Of a stretch of DNA of 64,000 nt, positions 1 through 10,500 are shown in pieces. Source of the stretch: Lactarius indigo (lineage: Eukaryota; Basidiomycota; Agaricomycetes; Russulales; Russulaceae). Made by a program: the position numbers and the translations under genes. The notes under the pieces were generated by a model, which searched no databases, was not told the DNA's origin, and saw nothing but the letters and a program-made list of their open reading frames with translations. Position 1 is the first letter of the stretch. Each line of letters begins with the position of its first letter. The DNA lies in contig JAFKAC010000046.1 of NCBI GenBank assembly GCA_025766275.1, positions 310,001-374,000 on the forward strand, given 5' to 3'.

Positions 1-2559
1 GCCGATGGCGTATAAGGAGGCGTCGGTTTGGAGAGAATACGGTAGATCAGCATCCAGTTGTTTCAGCGCAGGGCGTGAGCAGGCGAAGGTGATGAGGTTG
101 TCGAGAGCCGTAGCATGCTCCGTAGTCCATTCAAACGGGACGTCTTTACGCAGGAGCTGTGTGAGCGGCTGAGCGAGGTGCGCGTAACGTGGAATGAATG
201 GTCGTTGATACCCTAGTACGCCGAGGACGCTGCGTACTTGCTTGACAGTGGTGAGTTGGCGTGGCCAGTCATGCAGGCCCGATATTTTGTCCTGTCCCAT
301 GCGAATTGTCCCGTCAGCGATGGTCATGCCGAGATAGTCGATTTCAGTGCGTTCGAATTCACACTTAGAGAGTTTTAGGAAGTAACTCTCATCGAGGAGG
401 ACCTGTAAAACCTTGTTAACGATCATGCGATGTCTTTGGATGTCGTGGGTAGTAGCAATGAGTATATCGTCCATATAGACGAATAGCTCCGCGGGATGCT
501 GATTGAGTAGACAGCGGAAGATTCGATTCATTGCGCGTACAAAGGTAGCTGGTGAATTTGTGAGTCCGAAATACATGACCATGGGCTCGAACAACCCGCG
601 GGGCGTTTTGAACGCGGCTTTCCATTGATCACTGTCTTTGATGCGGATATTGTTATATCCCCAGCGGATGTCGAACTTAGTAAACAGTGTCTTATCGGCC
701 AGTCGGTCCAGAATGTTAGAGATCAGTGGGATCGGGTAGGTATCTCTGACCGTGATTTTATTCAGTGGTTTATAGTCTTGGACGGGTCGTAGTTTACCGT
801 CTTTTTTCTTTAAAAAGAAAAACGACGACGCATAATGTGATTTCGACTCACGGATGTAGCCTTTTTCGAGATGTTCGTGCAGAAATTCGTCCAGATGCTC
901 CAATTCTTTAGCGTTTAACGGATATATTTTGCACTGGAGTGTGGGAGGAGCGTCTGGGAGCAGAGTGATCACGTGGTTGTCTGCTCGTTCGGGCGGGAAT
1001 CGTTTGGCGGCTTCCTCCGAGAAGACGGTGGCGTACCGTTCATATTGTGGTGGCAGTTTTTCGGCTCTGCTCGAACCAAATTTTTCGGCCATTTGCTGCG
1101 CGATGGTGTTGATAGTGTCTAGTCTTTCGAAGGTGAGTTGTCTCTGTGGTCCAAGTAGCTGATTATTTGTCCAATCGACATCAGGGTTAGTATCCCTAAA
1201 CCAGGCGTGGCCTAATATAATGCGTGGGCGGCCAAGGGTCGTGACGTAGAGATGGGTGTTATACCAATGCTTTCCCCAAACGAGTCGAATCGGGCATGCC
1301 TTGGTGATCGCCCCGGTCGTGTTAAGGGTGCCATCGGCGTTATATGCTTGTCGAGCAGGTACGCTGATCGTGGTCATTCCGAGTTTTTGGACTAACACGG
1401 GGTCGACAAAGTTTTGCGAAGCTCCGGAATCCAGCAATGCTGGCACGTCGTCTCCGTACTCGACTTTGATGGGGATAGTGAGTGTCGTCCCATCTGCGGA
1501 TGAGAGGGCGTTAATCTCAGCTGCGCCGTCCCCCTCCAGGTCGTCGTCGTCATCGATCCCGACTTCGATGAGCATTTGAGAAATCATTTGCTTTCGATCG
1601 GTACCAGATAACCCCAGTAGTCCCGTAATCAGTGTCTGTTTATCTAACACGGGTGTAGGGGCGACCGTTGATTGCTGTACCAGAGGCGCAGTGACTTCGT
1701 TAATTCGGCTGGGACCCAGCCTTTTCTTTGGACAGTCGCGCGAGAGGTGCCCCGATTGTTTGCAACAGAAACAGAGGCCCTCTTTTCTGCACCGCTCCCA
1801 TTCCGCTTGCTCCTGAGGAGTTCGTTGTCGTGGCGTAAACGTACTAACGGCATCTACATCCATTGGTACGACGTCGTTCCGGGGGGTTGGTCGAGGTATC
1901 GTTGGCTTTGGTGGTGGGATTGCTCCCTTCCCGAGTGCGGCTACACAATTAGTAATGGTGCGGAATCGTTGCGTTTCTTCCCGTGTGGCGACCTTCCAGT
2001 CGTCCATAGAGACTGGCATAACTCCACGCTTTAGACATGCAACCAGGAGTCCTTTCTTCAGCCCTCGCCGAAACAAGTCAACTGTGCCGATAGCTGTCAT
2101 ATCCCATCCCGCCGCGTCGGCGAGTTGTTCAAATCGGGCTATGTATTTGTCGATGGCGTCGCCGGTCATGGTTAGGGCGGTTAGTTTGGCATATGCGTTT
2201 TGTTTGCTGAGAGTGTCGGTCCAGGCATTTTTATAGTCATCGACGAACTCATTCCATAATCGTTCGTCGGTTTCGGCGATGGGGTGAGTCGTGTGATTTA
2301 TTTTAGCATCGAGTTTCCGATCTTGCGACTGGTTCCAGTTTTCCACGTCTGGTCCTCGTATTAGGGTGAGTGCTAAGGCAACCCGTTGATACGGCGAGAC
2401 CATTCGCTCGTTTGTTCGGTTTACATGTCGGTACTGATTGAACTCGTGCAGAAACTGAGCGCTTTTCGCTCTGTCTCCATTGAAATAGGTAGGTGCTCCT
2501 CCTTGGAGGGGTCCATTTGTCGTTGTTGCTGAGGGCGTGCTGCCAGATCCACTAGCCAT
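1..2559 (-). CDS. T1 Ty3/gypsy Gag-protease-RT polyprotein, partial at left edge
   Basis: Retrotransposon polyprotein (capsid, protease, reverse transcriptase) read on minus and cut by the window edge, so it has no stop here. I checked every codon of this frame: no stop occurs from 3045 down to 1. The first ATG is at 2557-2559. Gag comes first. A CCHC zinc knuckle (C-x2-C-x4-H-x4-C, CFCCKQSGHLSRDC) lies near 1730-1775, the protease motif DSGASQNF near 1410-1431, and the RT motif YMDDILIAT near 450-477. The frame enters RNase H at the edge (QTDAS near 20). Gag, protease and RT share one frame, unlike T2-T5, which need a -1 shift. This is the only gypsy frame in the window without a stop, so T1 may be the youngest copy, but only part is visible. 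Start choice is uncertain because the open frame extends 162 codons upstream without an ATG. Confidence 0.85.
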   Translation of the reverse strand, partial: MASGSGSTPSATTTNGPLQGGAPTYFNGDRAKSAQFLHEFNQYRHVNRTNERMVSPYQRVALALTLIRGPDVENWNQSQDRKLDAKINHTTHPIAETDERLWNEFVDDYKNAWTDTLSKQNAYAKLTALTMTGDAIDKYIARFEQLADAAGWDMTAIGTVDLFRRGLKKGLLVACLKRGVMPVSMDDWKVATREETQRFRTITNCVAALGKGAIPPPKPTIPRPTPRNDVVPMDVDAVSTFTPRQRTPQEQAEWERCRKEGLCFCCKQSGHLSRDCPKKRLGPSRINEVTAPLVQQSTVAPTPVLDKQTLITGLLGLSGTDRKQMISQMLIEVGIDDDDDLEGDGAAEINALSSADGTTLTIPIKVEYGDDVPALLDSGASQNFVDPVLVQKLGMTTISVPARQAYNADGTLNTTGAITKACPIRLVWGKHWYNTHLYVTTLGRPRIILGHAWFRDTNPDVDWTNNQLLGPQRQLTFERLDTINTIAQQMAEKFGSSRAEKLPPQYERYATVFSEEAAKRFPPERADNHVITLLPDAPPTLQCKIYPLNAKELEHLDEFLHEHLEKGYIRESKSHYASSFFFLKKKDGKLRPVQDYKPLNKITVRDTYPIPLISNILDRLADKTLFTKFDIRWGYNNIRIKDSDQWKAAFKTPRGLFEPMVMYFGLTNSPATFVRAMNRIFRCLLNQHPAELFVYMDDILIATTHDIQRHRMIVNKVLQVLLDESYFLKLSKCEFERTEIDYLGMTIADGTIRMGQDKISGLHDWPRQLTTVKQVRSVLGVLGYQRPFIPRYAHLAQPLTQLLRKDVPFEWTTEHATALDNLITFACSRPALKQLDADLPYSLQTDASLYAIG

Positions 2560-3045
2560 CGGAGTGGGTGGGTACGTAGCGGGGAACGGGAGTGGCGTGA
2601 ACGGTGGGGGTTGTTGTGGTGAGCGTCGTTTCCCTTTTCGTTTTAATGCGGTGACAGCTAATCGGTGAGTAATCCAGTCGTATATGGGGACAGTTTGGAT
2701 ATCAGATCTTAGGTGGAGTCCCCAATCGTGTGGTCGTTCGACTCGAGCGCTGTTATATGTCGCCCAACCCGGGTAATCAAGTAGTACTTCGTACCATGCG
2801 TTTTCGTTTTCGAAGTATTCAACGTCAAGACTCGGGTCCGGAGTGCGTTCGAGCGTATATCCTCGGTGGTGTTCCCACACAAGGCCTTTAACTGTGAGAT
2901 CGGTGAGGTTGGGTGCTGTTCGTCTGAGTACCAGTCGCTTTTCGGTACTGTCGTTTAGATTGTTGGCGGGTTCGATGTATGCGAACTGTCCGTCCAGAGC
3001 TTCTGCCAGCTTTGTTCGTACGACACTTGTGCGCTGTGTCGTCTA
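2560..3045 (-). other. T1 open frame upstream of Gag ATG (possible Gag N-terminal domain)
   Basis: These 162 codons are in frame with the T1 Gag, have no stop and contain no ATG. The upstream boundary is a TAG at 3046-3048. The translation includes VEYFENENAWYEVLLDYPG, which resembles by eye the N-terminal Gag block of T2, T3 and T5 (VEFNFDHLCWVEVTWNPID). This suggests the segment is translated, perhaps from a non-AUG codon or through a spliced or upstream start. In T4 the equivalent block is preceded by an ordinary ATG. The alternative is chance retention of an open frame in a leader. Confidence 0.45.
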
Positions 3046-3059
3046 GCGGGAAATAAGGG

Positions 3060-3069
3060 GTCTACTCTT
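3060..3069 (-). promoter_or_regulatory. T1 primer-binding site (self-priming type)
   Basis: Read on minus, AAGAGTAGAC lies one base from the LTR end at 3071. It is the exact complement of GTCTACTCTT inside the same LTR (3202-3211, minus). No match to a tRNA 3' end is apparent. Inferred role: minus-strand DNA primer site annealed by the RNA's own 5' end, as known for Tf1. Confidence 0.55.
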
Positions 3070-3070
3070 A

Positions 3071-3414
3071 TGTCACGGTACCAGCGGACCGTTCCGTGAC
3101 AGGAGCGAAGTCGAGGACTTGTGTTTTACACAAGTAAGGAAGATGCTGCTTGGAGCACTCAGAGAGCACGCAAGGGAGAGGGTAAACACTGGATTCAAAC
3201 GAAGAGTAGACAAGGTACATGCTACTCTATGACTACCTCTTTATACTCGTACAGACTGGGGTTTTTTGGGACTGTTTTCTAACTATTTATGAGCTACTGA
3301 TGAGCTGGCAAAGGACAACATACGTGGCAGAGACAGGTGGCAGAGACAGCTGGCAAGAAGTACATGCGTTGGCAATCGATTCGACGTGGCAGGGTCCGTG
3401 ACCGTGATGTCACA
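3071..3414 (-). repeat. T1 5' LTR
   Basis: Follows the T1 leader directly. It begins TGTCACGGTACC and ends GTGATGTCACA on plus, so the ends are the TG...CA typical of LTRs and form an imperfect inverted repeat. On minus it holds TATAAAG (first T at 3245) and, 34 nt further on, GTCTACTCTT, the likely RNA start and self-primer. The partner LTR lies outside the window, so the outer end (3412 or 3414) and the target duplication cannot be confirmed. Confidence 0.6.
3236..3245 (-). promoter_or_regulatory. T1 LTR TATA box
   Basis: TATAAAGAGG on minus. The first T is 34 nt upstream of the segment complementary to the primer-binding site (starting at 3211). This is the same spacing as in T2, T3 and T5. 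Confidence 0.5.
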
Positions 3415-5022
3415 TGGGCGTGACACCAAGTCTGGCTTCCTACGGTCTATGGTACAGGTTTATATAGGACAGGGTTCCAAACAACATGAACACAAGTCCA
3501 CACAATATCAAAGAGACTAAACGGAGTAAACAGAAGTTCGGATCGAAGAAACAGCGCCACTAGTAGCAGTAGCTCCTTTGGTAACAAAGTATAGTACAGA
3601 AGGGGAAAGGCAGGGTGGAGACATACTGTGACTTAGGTCCGAAGCGTTGGATCATAACATGAGGAGGGGAACGGAGACAAGTGGACATGGTGTAGGGAAT
3701 GGAGTCGAGTGCGAAGAGTAGAGGGTGGTGTGGAGGACGGAGGCGAACGCGGTGGTGAGTGCGGTGAACGGAGGCAAGTACGGGGAACAGAGGGTGGTGG
3801 CAAACGTGGTGGTGAGTAGAGCGAAGTGCATATGAAAGAAAAACACGTACGTGTAAGAGAAAAGAAAGAGGTTAAAGAGTACGTGATTACCAGACAGCTC
3901 GTGTCTCGTACGCAAGTTGATCATGAGTGGGCCTCTGTTTCGAGGGGGATGGGCCAAGAGAGTGAGAGTATCATGAAAATTCACGTCAGAAGACGAAAAG
4001 AAAGAAAAAAAAAAAAATTAAGACGATTACCAGACAACCCGTGTCACGTACGCAAATTGACCATGAGTAGACTTCTGGATTTTGAGAAGAAGGGTCGAGT
4101 AGGCGAGAGCTGGGGCGGAGCGACGGCCTTCGACTTCGTGGAAGGGAAAAATGTGAGTGACACTTACCGCGGTCGGGATGCCCAAATCCCTGCCGTTAAG
4201 ATCGCGGATATATGGGCCCGTCGGGGAGATGACGTAGAGTGCTGCGTGTGTTGACGCCGAGACGCCGGGCGAGGGTCGGACACCGATAAGAGTGGGTTGG
4301 ATGTATAGGCTACACCCCTGCGCCCGAGGGATCCAATGTGCCTCGATTGCAACGAGACGCCTAATAAAGATGAGCAGGGCGCCTGCATCGGGCGGCTAGA
4401 AGTGTGGCGGACGAATGTCAGTAGAGACAGAAGGAAAAAAGAGTGGTGGTACTTACTGGAAGGATGATACGTTCAGTTGAACGTCCCATCCGCTCCACAT
4501 TCAGCTGAGGTTGGAGTAGACGTGGGGTCAGGCCGGTCAGGTCCCAGGTATGCCTGTGGGTGGTTGAACAATAAGGGCAGAGAGGAAAGACGATGCAGCG
4601 AACAAATAAAAGCAGAGAAGATGAGAGTGGAGAGAATCGATGACGTAGCAAACAAATAAAAGCAGAGAAGATGAGAGCAGAAGGGAACACGACGTAGCAA
4701 ACAAATAAAAGCAGAGAAGGTGTGATTGGGAGGATCGATGGCAAGATTGTGCGTAGCAAGCGTTGTATGATTGGAGGGCTGGGAATGACGACGCCGGTGA
4801 AGTTGGTGGGCTTGGAATGACGGGAGCTGTTGGTAGCAACGATACCGACGACGCTGGTGAGGTGGAGGAGCCTCGAAGTATGTGCAAGTGACAAGTATGA
4901 CGCCGCAAGCATGGAAAACTGTTTCGGCATACTCAAACTGAGATTATAGCAGGGGTATATATTATGGTAAAGTGCTACAGTTCTATATACACTCAGGTGC
5001 ACGAAAATACAGTCTACATACT
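3415..5022. other. Intergenic stretch between T1 and the MULE gene
   Basis: No convincing gene. Open frames here are short or low in complexity. There is an A-rich run near 4007-4018. The tandem repeat at 4595-4730 is listed separately. A loosely repeated GACGACGCYGGTGA segment occurs at about 4790-4865. Confidence 0.5.
4595..4730. repeat. Three-copy ~50-bp tandem repeat
   Basis: The core AACAAATAAAAGCAGAGAAG starts at 4601, 4651 and 4700, giving periods of 50 and 49 bp. The first two copies also share ATGAGAG after the core. A small direct repeat downstream of the MULE gene; no function is apparent. Confidence 0.75.
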
Positions 5023-6310
5023 CTATTGTGGGCGTTGGATTGGTGGGAAATGGCCATAAGGCCAGTATACAGGGTATACCGAGCGATATGGGGTGGGCAC
5101 GTACGTTCCGGGAGGGTAAGCAGCAGGAACGGGGTACCATGTGGGGGAGACGGAGGGAGGGGGAACGGATGAGGATCCAGCGTGCATGTGGTGGCGTTCT
5201 AGGGGCTGTATGGGGGGGTTCCTCACAACAGTGGCAGAGGCAGAAGTAGGAACCCTTGCATCGTGCACCGTGGCCTGCGCACCAGGCAAGTCACGGGCCA
5301 TGTACCATGCAACGGGGGGCAAGGTAGATGGCAGGTCCGAAGGAAGTGGGGGTGTAGCTGGGGCTGGGGTGCACGCACGATTGCGGCCACGTTTCGGGGG
5401 TTGTGAGAGAGTGCCATTGGCAGCGACTGCAGCGCGCGCGCGCGCTTCAGCATTCTGGGCAGCAGTTTGCGTGTCTGGGGCAGCATCTCGTCCAGAGCTG
5501 ACCCCACCAGCGTACGGGTCTGTAATCTTCACGCGCGGTCGCTTGCAATTGAGGTCCCCGATACGTGTTGATGCTGGGGGCTCGGGGGACAATGTGGTGC
5601 TGGGCTCGGGCCTCTTCCGTTGTCGTGTGGCACCCATTTGCTTTGCCGTCTCAGTCCATGTATGTTGATTAGGTGGGATTACCTCTTTTTCCAGGAGTGG
5701 ACTGCCTGAGGAGCGGGAGTTGTGAATGACGGCTGTGAGATACGCCTTGACTGTCCGTAGACTTCGGACGGTGCCTGGAGAGGAAGGAACACTGTCGTTC
5801 AGGAATTCCCTGGAGATGGTGATTACGTTCTCCAGAATCGAGGTTGTTGCGGCACTTGTATCGCTTCGCGCATCTGGCGAGCCTTCGCGAGTTGGCGGGG
5901 GGGCATTGGGGACTGTATTTTCCACCACTCCAATTTGCTGATCATCGCGCCCAAAGAAATGGGCCACGGCGGTAACGTGTTTGCACAGCTCAACCCTGGG
6001 CCAGTCCAGACAGTCACAAGACCGCTTGCCGAGATTGACCAGGTACACGTGTGAAGAGTCCATTTCAGATTGCACACTAAAGCGATCATTGCCGAGGTCG
6101 TGTATAGACTCGGCGTTCATCTCCGGCGTTTGCGCGACAATTTCCTTGCAATGCTTGTTGGCCAAGTCAAGTCCTTGGAAACCCATGCCCTGGCTATCAA
6201 AGCGGGCTATGTAATGCGGAAGCATATCATTTACGAGAACATGTATGAGATGGTCGGCACGCCGATTTCGCTTCCCATCTAGCCACTTTGACTTGAGTAC
6301 ATGGTGATAG

Positions 6311-6370
6311 CTAGATAAAACATAGATTTAAGCCGATCTCATTGGTTTTTGATATGATAAGTCTACTTAC
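6311..6370 (-). other. Intron in MULE transposase
   Basis: 60 nt, GTAAGT at the donor and ATCTAG at the acceptor. Removal joins NMLIEA to YHHVLKSKW, as expected for this transposase family. Confidence 0.75.
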
Positions 6371-6818
6371 GCCTCGATAAGCATATTAGTATCACCCTCT
6401 TGAAAGATCGTACGATTGAGCCTCGATGCCCCTGACCAAAGGGGTACAATGGGCATCCAATTGACTTTGAGATACTCAATAACACTCTGGGGTGCCGAGG
6501 AGTCGGTCTGCATCTCCTCCCACCACAAGTCAAATGTTGACTGGTCAGGGGTCTTCACCCATTCACAGATACGCTTCCAAAGTTGCGGGAATTCTTCCGT
6601 GCGGAAGCGCATCCGGATTGCACGGAGCACATGCCACCAGCACAATAGCAAAGTGGACCCCGGGTATATGGACTGAACCGCATTCATTTGTGCCTTGTTG
6701 CGATCACTCATGATGATTGCAGGGGTAATCTCTGGGCTCCGCATTTTGGTGAAATTGAGAAAAAAAAATATTGTCGCTTCCGTGCCACTTGACGTCAACA
6801 TCCACGCAACAGGAACGC

Positions 6819-6875
6819 CTGCCAAGCAGAAATGAAGTAAGTGTCCCAAAAGCGGAAAAGTGCCACAAAGCGTAC
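6819..6875 (-). other. Intron in MULE transposase
   Basis: 57 nt, GTACGC donor and TTGGCAG acceptor. Removal joins DPWGQG directly to VPVAWML, the usual continuity of the family. Confidence 0.75.
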
Positions 6876-6953
6876 CCTGGCCCCATGGATCCCTCACAAT
6901 CAGGGTAAATAGTTGCAGCCCTGTGTACTGTGTGGTATTGTGGGTGGTGTTAC

Positions 6954-7490
6954 TGTAATGCCGTCACGGCGTGAGCTCGACTTGAGCACGAAGCAGCGGT
7001 AACAACTTAACGGTGTGACAGTCCTACTGCTTGAAGACGCGGAGGTCCAAGCTTTGGTTGTGGTAAATACGTGGAGGTATACCGATATGTCGAAGGTCTA
7101 GATTGCAAGCGAAGTCGAACGACTATCTGAGACGAAGGCGAAGAGAAAGAGAAGAGACAACAAGTGACGATTCAAGAAGACCAAGATGGCGTATCTTGGT
7201 CTTCACAAGACAGGTTAAATACAAAGTTAGCAGGCTTTCAAGCGCTGCTACGAGTCATTGTAAGTAAGCGTCCAACGTGTCGCGTAAGTAGCTCAAACCC
7301 TAGTACTACTAGTACTAGTATCCGTGGCGTCCATCCTCAGTCAGCTATCAGTACCGTATCTCCTATCGTGCTACTGTATCACCACGCATCGTAGATAAGT
7401 CCGTCACTAATATACCTTACCGCCGTAGTGACAACCAGTACAGTAAGGGTCCTTAGTCAAATACAGTGGTGCGAGAGTCGAAATGTGACA
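6954..7490 (-). repeat. T3 3' LTR
   Basis: TG...CA ends, 537 bp, near identical to 14326-14862. Contains the inverted repeat AAGACCAAGAT / ATCTTGGTCTT (7177-7187 and 7193-7203) and, on minus, TATTTAA whose first T (7221) is 34 nt before the repeat arm that matches the primer site. Confidence 0.95.
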
Positions 7491-7493
7491 TCA

Positions 7494-7504
7494 CCCCCCT
7501 TTTT
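7494..7504 (-). promoter_or_regulatory. T3 polypurine tract
   Basis: On minus, AAAAAGGGGGG followed by TGA abuts the 3' LTR (7490). Expected plus-strand DNA primer. The other elements here have similar tracts ending GGTGA before TG. Confidence 0.7.
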
Positions 7505-7521
7505 GGCGTGAGGCCCCAGAC

Positions 7522-10500
7522 TCACTGAAAGTCACAGGCCGGCCAGTCGCGCTGCTCGTCAGCGATGCGCTCCAGGGCGGTAGTGTGCTCCAAGCGATAG
7601 ATGGAGTCGCGTCTGTCGTCCTGCGCGCACTCGATCATCGCGCGGAGTTGACTCACCCTGGCGCGGAGTCGATCCAGCTCGTAGCTAGCCGCGCGGAAGC
7701 GCGTGACCTCCGCGGTGAGTGACTCGTTGTTGATATGATTGAGCGCGCGGTTGGTAATCTTGTCGGCTTCGAAGACAACGAGGTCCTCGTGCGGGTACAT
7801 GGGGCGGAGTGCGGCGGAGACGTGGGGTGCAGCGTAGAAGGGCTTACCGTAGACGTGTGGCGAGCCCGGTATAACCCCCAATATGAGGGGATCCGCCCCT
7901 CCGATGATCTGGACGTGCGACGCGTCCCTCTCTACTCCGTCTGGTCCGGTGATGGGGTATCGAATGTAATGGGGTCGTCGGTTCGCCCAGAACCCTTCAG
8001 GCGCAATGACATGCGCGGGGTCCTCGGCGGCGGTGAACAGACGGTGATCGGCGGCACCAGGCACGCGCACACGTCCTCGATACATGGGGGAGCCGTCGGA
8101 GTAGACGAGCCATGGCGTGATGAGGGGATTATCAGCGTCGCGTTTCGTTCGAAGGAAGGCGTGTCTCGCCGGGTAATAATCTTCGTCGTCATGGCCAGCC
8201 TCAGCTGCCGCCATCGCTGCCGCTGCTCGCGCATCTCCCTCAGTCGGGCCGCTGCCGAGTCGAGCTGCTCCTTCTGCCACTCCGCTGCTACTCTCCTCCA
8301 CCCCTCCAACTCGTACTCCATCAGCGCTTGAACGCTGGTCGTTGCTCGGGAAAACTCCGCGAACGCCAATGAGGTCGTCGCTTGGGGGGATAGCGGCGAT
8401 CGGTTCTCGCTCGCCGCGGTCGTTTCGGAAGACGTGGACGACGGCTCGATCGTCGTCGGGGGTAGTTGTCGGGTCTGGGAATCTGGTGACGACGTTGATC
8501 CATTCTTGCGCGGTGATGGGCCCCTCTGCTGGTGTAAGAGGTGTCCATGGCGTGAGCTGAGTATTCGGGACTTCGGTGTTGTTGTCCTCAGCCAAGAGGG
8601 CGCAGGCGTCTTCTGCGAGGGAGTCGAGGAGCTGCGCCTGTGTGACATGTCGCAATGGGGAAGTGGGCATGAGAGTAATGGCTGAGCGAAGGAAGAGGGG
8701 ATGACTGTCCTCTGTCCGAATGACCCCCACTTTATCTCTTTTTCCGTGGGCTTGCGTTTCCTGATACAGACGAAGTGCTTCCAGTGCGAAGACGTCATCT
8801 TTATTGACCCACTGATTCTCCGAGTCTGGGTATCCCTTCCATTTGATGAGGTATTGGAGGCGCCTTCCCCTGCCGAAGTGCCAGGAATCCAGAATGGCCT
8901 CGACTTCGTATTCTTCTTCTCCTTCTATCAATTTGGGCGGTGGTTGTGTGAAGTTTTCCCCATGTAAAAGGGTTTGCTTGTACGGGGTGAGAAGATCGAT
9001 GTGGAACACTGGGTGGATGCTCCACTGCGTGGGAAGTTCCAATCAATAGTTGTAAGGGGACATCACCTGTGTCACCCGAAAGGGTCCGTGGCGTCGCGCC
9101 GCTAGTTTTGCCGTAGGTTGATTCGTCCGGAGATGTTTGCCCTCGAGCCACACGAGGTTGTTGACACGGAATTTGGGTGTATCTTTGTTGCGCACCCAGG
9201 ATTCTTGAGCTTTCTTCATGAGGCATTGGGCGTCGTCTCTAGCCTCTTTTAGTTGTGTCAGTCGTGTAGTTACGAGGGGGATTGGAGATGGCTTATCCGT
9301 CTAGTCCGCTTGAGGGTTGTATCCCATCAGAAGTTGAAACGGTGACTGTTTGGTGTGTTCGTGTGGCCAATTGTTGTGCGCGAATTCGGCGATTGGTAGA
9401 TAAGCCGTCCAGTTACTTTGACGCTCATTTACCCAGAAGCGCAAGTACTGTTCCAACCACTGATTAGTCCTTTCGGACTGTCCGTCCGTGCATGGGTGAT
9501 ACGCCGTTGATATGTTCTGCTGGATCCCCAAAATTCGGCATGCCTCTCAGGCGAACTTGGACGTGAAGCGTGGGTCGCGGTCACTAATGATTTTACGCGG
9601 TAACCCGAAATGTTTGAAAACGTGAGTCACGTACAGAGCCGCTGTTTCCTCGGCCGTAATTTCCTCCCTGCACGGGATGAAGATGGAGGCTTTGCTACAA
9701 TCGTGGTCCGTGACTGTTAGTATGCTGTCGTACCCCTTTGACAGGGGGAGTTTCGTGATGAAGTCCATTGCCACCGTGTAAAACGGTGTGGCTTCTAGTA
9801 TTGGCGTAATAGGATGTAGTGCAGCCCGTATGGGTCGGGTGTTCACTTTGTTACGTTGGCATTCCGCACATCCTTGTACATATTCGCATACGTCTCGTCA
9901 TAGTCGTGGCCACCAGTAGTGTCGTTCCAGGATTCGTTGAGTCCTCGCGATTCCCGGATGGCCATGTATTGGCAGGTCGTGGTGGTCATGTATCAGCACA
10001 CGATGTGTGGATGTGGGCCCGGTTATCACGAACCTGCCGTCCTTGTACCATTCTCCCTGTATCTTTTTGAGTTGATGGGGGTCTACCCACATCTTGATGA
10101 TCTCCTCGTCCTGTTGGTGACGTGGTTGTTGTAGATTTGGATTGGCAATAAAGGTGTGCGCCACGTTGAGGGTTCTCACAAAGACTTCGGGGGGCAGGAC
10201 GACGACTTTGTTGTTGTCTTCAGCCCCTTGATTGTAGTCGGGTCGCCTTGACAAGGCGTCCGCCCTTCCATTGTTCTTCCCTTTGATGTGGTGAATTTCA
10301 AAGTCGTACTTGGAGAGTTCGAGTACTTCCCTGGCGACTCGTCGACTGATCTTTTGCGGCGACTTCCAGTACTGTAGGTTGAGGTGGTCGGAGTAGATTT
10401 TGATCTTATGCGGGGCTCCTGCAAGTAGCGGCCTCCAATTCCTCAAGGCTTTGACAATTGCCAACAACTCCAAGTCGTAAATGTCGTAATTTCGCTCTGC

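Larger units (their letters stand above)
5023..6947 (-). pseudogene. Mutator-like (MULE) transposase, 3' part: catalytic domain and SWIM finger
   Basis: DDE transposase of the fungal MULE type; the 5' part is at 22685-23594. Exons on minus: 6876-6947, 6371-6818 and 5023-6310, with introns 6819-6875 (GTACGC...GGCAG) and 6311-6370 (GTAAGT...TCTAG). Splicing joins RDPWGQG to VPVAWMLTSSGTEATI and continues through a second catalytic-Asp candidate in IIMSDRNKAQ, then the CWWHV motif. A SWIM zinc finger (CDCLDWPRVELCKH, near 5970-6020) follows, then a Pro/Ser-rich tail ending at the stop at 5023. No stop is seen in the spliced frame of this part. T2 sits immediately upstream, after the codons for SIDAT, and interrupts the gene. 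Two nonsense codons also lie in the 5' part, so the gene is dead. Confidence 0.8.

Noticed and set aside
929..3046. Several plus-strand frames of 67-120 codons over T1
   Set aside because: They lie opposite the uninterrupted T1 Gag-Pol frame and have no domains; antisense shadows.
3071..3110. Short inverted repeat TGTCACGG...CCGTGACA read as an independent transposon end
   Set aside because: It sits at the inner edge of the T1 LTR next to the primer site; better explained as LTR terminus plus internal hairpin.
4418..5140. A 240-codon minus frame overlapping the end of the MULE gene
   Set aside because: Low-complexity translation over the 50-bp tandem repeat, in a different frame from the transposase.
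7735..8967. Plus-strand and alternate-frame ORFs up to 288 codons opposite the T3 (and T5) C-terminal extension
   Set aside because: Ser/Arg/Pro-rich overlaps of the true Pol frame; the conserved motifs lie in the Pol frame.
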